A DNA stretch of 8,421 nt from Cyclobacteriaceae bacterium (GTDB lineage Bacteria; Bacteroidota; Bacteroidia; Cytophagales; Cyclobacteriaceae): positions 1 through 8,421 of the forward strand of contig JALWRJ010000077.1 in assembly GCA_026994125.1 (NCBI GenBank), in the 5' to 3' direction. Position 1 is the stretch's first letter. The number at the start of each line of letters is the position of its first letter. Positions 7,205 through 8,421 of this stretch are shown one piece after another. Both the position numbers and the translations under genes were made by a program. The notes below the pieces were generated by a model. It did no database searches. It saw nothing but the letters and a program-made list of their open reading frames with translations, and was not told where the DNA came from.

Positions 7205-8421
7205 ATGCGTTGGGCTTATCTCTTTATTTCAGTATCTCTTTTTTATAGTGCAAACTTGTGTGCTCAAAACCAATCGGTTTTAGCCTCGGGTAGTTGGTAT
7301 AAATTGGGGGTAACCCAGCCCGGTGTGTACCAAATTTCAGGTGCCGACTTGGAAGCAGCAGGCATTACTTTGGCCAACATTAACCCCGATAAACTCAGGC
7401 TGTTTGGAAGGCCAGGCGGAATATTACCTCAAGCTAACGCAGCTCCAAGACCTCAAGATTTAGAGCAAATGGCCATAACCATTATTGGTGCAGCCGATGG
7501 GCAATTTAATACAAACGACAAATTAGTTTTTTGGGCCGATGGCCCCGATTTAATTGGCTATACCGATTCTACCAACTTAGTGGTGTATCAAAATAATTTT
7601 TATTCCGACACAAGTTATTATTTTCTTAACATAAATCAACTTAGTGGCAAACGAATTGCTCAAGCCACCGAAATTACCGGAAACTACCCTGCCATTAGCA
7701 GCCACATCAGTTATTTTGTTCATGAGCTAGACCAAATAAATATACTTAATAGTGGCCGTAGTTGGTATGGAGAAACATTTGATAATACCCTGGAGCAAAC
7801 CTTTGAAACAGACCTTACCAACTGGGTGGCCGGCAGTGTGTTAAAACTACAATCCGGGGTAATGGCAGCTTCGTACAACCCAAGTTCCTTTACCGTTTGG
7901 CTTAACAATACCAAACTCGGTACGCATACTATACCTGCGGTAATTCAAGGGCCATATACCATACGGGGCTACGAAAGCAATAGTTTATTTACCAGCAGCC
8001 TGCCAGGTACCGGTTCCAACCCATTAACCTTAACATATACTTACCAAAAACAAAATGGGCTGGGCTATCTTAATTACTTTGTTGCCCAAATAGAGCAGCA
8101 AAATATAGTTGAAAAAGAATTTTCGAGGTTTATTATACCTGCCAACAACAACCAGTTCAGCACTTTAACAACCACCTTGCCCCAAGGTAATTGGCAACTT
8201 TGGAATATCTCTGATTTTAACAACCTAAAAAGTATAAAATTAAAAACTCAAGGAGCACAAGTGCTGGCAAATATCCCCACCGATACGGTTGGGCATTATG
8301 TATTTGCCAATCTGGAGGCTAATTTCCCCTCCCCTGTTTTTTTTAAACAGGTACCCAATCAAAATTTGCATGCTATGGGTGCTGTAGAGCTTTTAATTAT
8401 TACTTCTTCAGAGTTTGTAAC
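7205..8421 (+). CDS. porU: Type IX secretion system sortase PorU (C25 peptidase family), N-terminal part, cut by the window end
   Basis: The open frame runs from ATG at 7205 to the window edge without a stop (405 complete codons). PorU is an outer-membrane-associated cysteine peptidase of the gingipain family. It removes the C-terminal signal of type IX cargo and anchors the cargo to the cell surface. A signal peptide (about 1-20, MRWAYLFISVSLFYSANLCA) is followed by the PorU pro-region: GSWYKLGVTQPGVYQIS (29-45), LRLFGRPGGILPQAN (64-78), DGQFNTNDKLVFWADGPD (98-115), SGRSWYGETFD (183-193) and GYLNYF (287-292). ELLIITSSEFV (395-405) is where the C25 catalytic domain starts. The catalytic His and Cys lie beyond the window. 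Family length is about 1100-1300 residues, so roughly one third is seen. The match rests on recognised motif patterns; another gingipain-like C25 protein is the main alternative. Confidence 0.85.
   Translation, partial: MRWAYLFISVSLFYSANLCAQNQSVLASGSWYKLGVTQPGVYQISGADLEAAGITLANINPDKLRLFGRPGGILPQANAAPRPQDLEQMAITIIGAADGQFNTNDKLVFWADGPDLIGYTDSTNLVVYQNNFYSDTSYYFLNINQLSGKRIAQATEITGNYPAISSHISYFVHELDQINILNSGRSWYGETFDNTLEQTFETDLTNWVAGSVLKLQSGVMAASYNPSSFTVWLNNTKLGTHTIPAVIQGPYTIRGYESNSLFTSSLPGTGSNPLTLTYTYQKQNGLGYLNYFVAQIEQQNIVEKEFSRFIIPANNNQFSTLTTTLPQGNWQLWNISDFNNLKSIKLKTQGAQVLANIPTDTVGHYVFANLEANFPSPVFFKQVPNQNLHAMGAVELLIITSSEFV

Noticed and set aside
7205..7270. PorU N-terminus as a lipoprotein signal (Cys19)
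   Set aside because: The residues before the Cys are A-N-L, and Leu at -1 does not fit the lipobox, which needs Gly, Ala or Ser there. A standard signal peptide is more likely.
7720..7914. 64-codon minus-strand open frame opposite porU
   Set aside because: It is a shadow of the well-supported porU frame, with no start context or family match.
8333..8351. Inverted repeat CCTGTTT / AAACAGG with a T loop and a run of eight T, terminator-like or phase-variable
   Set aside because: It lies inside the porU reading frame, which continues with recognisable C25 sequence afterwards. The T run is modest for an A/T-rich genome, so no function is claimed.

Overview
The window looks like a chromosomal segment from a member of the Bacteroidota, probably a Cytophagales/Chitinophagales/Sphingobacteriales-type bacterium. 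The clearest marker is the partial gene at the right end. It encodes the N-terminal part of a PorU-type (gingipain-like, C25) sortase of the type IX secretion system, which is restricted to the Bacteroidetes-Chlorobi group. Other signs agree: A/T-rich start regions without clear Shine-Dalgarno sequences, a PurB typical of the phylum, and a large TolB-like/outer-membrane barrel protein. Both ends of the window cut through genes, so it may be a contig or an excerpt.

Layout. Positions 1-542 (+) hold the C-terminal part of adenylosuccinate lyase (purB), whose reading frame is disturbed in the first 30 bases. It converges on a minus-strand block of three tightly spaced genes, transcribed from about 5815 down to 618. 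In order of transcription these are a DAO-family FAD oxidoreductase (5815-4769, TTG start), a 1087-residue secreted outer-membrane protein (4763-1500, GTG start), and a YicC-family endoribonuclease (1490-618). The gaps of 5 and 9 bases suggest one operon. A 61-bp divergent intergenic region (5816-5876) separates it from a plus-strand block: a glyoxalase II-like metallo-beta-lactamase-fold hydrolase (5877-6515), phosphatidylserine synthase pssA (6517-7200), and the start of porU (7205 to the end). These gaps are 1 and 4 bases, again operon-like.

How the genes relate. Most of the products are housekeeping: purine synthesis, RNA turnover, a soluble hydrolase and phospholipid synthesis. Two are envelope proteins: the 1087-residue protein and PorU. 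The most unusual gene is the 1087-residue protein. It appears to join a signal peptide, a zincin-like domain that has lost its zinc-binding residues, a TolB-like beta-propeller, a lysine-rich linker and an Omp85-like C-terminal barrel ending in phenylalanine. I found no RNA genes, CRISPR arrays, insertion sequences or prophage elements. No stretch longer than about 80 bases lacks a gene.
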